NCBI GenBank assembly: GCA_934352055.1
Contig: CAKRJY010000006.1
Span: 1 to 64,000 of the forward strand
Length of the DNA stretch: 64,000 nucleotides
From: an uncultured Lachnospiraceae bacterium
Lineage (GTDB): Bacteria; Bacillota; Clostridia; Lachnospirales; Lachnospiraceae
Direction: 5' to 3'
Shown piece by piece: positions 63,934-64,000 of this stretch. The number at the start of each line of letters is the position of its first letter. Positions within the stretch are counted from its first letter, which is position 1. Under the pieces are notes generated by a model. It did not search any database. It was not told the DNA's origin and saw nothing but the letters and a program-made list of their open reading frames with translations. Made by a program: the position numbers and the translations under genes.

Positions 63934-64000
63934 CCCCAAATACTTCCTTTCTCTTATCACTATGCCATTCCCCAATAGCATAGGATGATACATAATTTTT

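Noticed and set aside
1..64000. CRISPR arrays, prophage or insertion sequences
   Set aside because: No regularly spaced direct repeats, no phage structural, integrase or transposase genes were seen on either strand.

Overview
The window looks like a chromosome segment of a spore-forming Clostridia member, most likely family Lachnospiraceae. The evidence is spo0A, spoIVB, spoIIM and a complete spoIIIAA-AH operon, a DUF5688 protein and a GGGtGRT/NifU-like pair (both common in Lachnospiraceae), moderate-to-low GC and Firmicutes-type gene order such as recN-argR-nadK-tlyA-dxs-ispA-xseB-xseA-nusB. Genus cannot be fixed by reading alone. Nearly every gene is on the minus strand; only a sodium symporter and a DAHP synthase (29.2-31.6 kb) run the other way. 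There is no prophage, CRISPR array, insertion sequence or rRNA operon.

Layout from left to right: the 5' tip of a response regulator and a small coding-like remnant (0-0.2 kb); a GGGtGRT protein with a NifU-like scaffold, a hexapeptide-repeat protein, topB and a degenerate AAA/DUF234 protein (0.3-6.3 kb); asd, then a small membrane protein-queH-argH operon (6.5-10.1 kb); a higBA-type toxin-antitoxin pair beside a DUF5688 protein (10.2-11.9 kb); tRNA-Thr and a 586-bp imperfect palindrome (11.9-12.65 kb); spo0A, spoIVB, recN, argR, nadK, tlyA, dxs, ispA, xseB, xseA, nusB, asp23 (12.7-23.8 kb); metA, ligA, rluF, an SH3b protein and tRNA-Arg (23.9-29.0 kb); the plus-strand pair (29.2-31.7 kb); a GGDEF protein, rsmH, a seven-helix membrane protein, tetR and an RND efflux pump with its adaptor (31.7-40.2 kb); gltD-gltB (40.3-46.4 kb); spoIIM, nudF, rny, recX, recA, prfC (46.6-53.1 kb); spoIIIAH-AA (53.3-57.8 kb); rpsU, alaS with a 52-54 aa membrane protein ahead of it, rnhA, an MBL-fold hydrolase and an MTA/SAH deaminase (58-63.9 kb).

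Functionally this is mostly core genome: sporulation control and the engulfment-stage channel, DNA repair and recombination (recN, recA, recX, ligA, xseAB), isoprenoid precursors (dxs, ispA), amino-acid synthesis (asd, metA, argH, aroF, gltBD), RNA metabolism (rny, rluF, tlyA, rsmH, queH) and translation (alaS, prfC, rpsU).

The items most worth a second look are: the 586-bp palindrome with two apical hairpins between spo0A and tRNA-Thr; the higBA promoter with an inverted repeat filling its -35/-10 spacer and almost no leader; an AAA/DUF234 protein that has lost both ATPase and nuclease signatures; two identical TetR-type operators on either side of tetR, one leading into an unrecognised seven-helix protein; and a 40-bp tandem duplication of the spoIIM 3' end including its stop codon.
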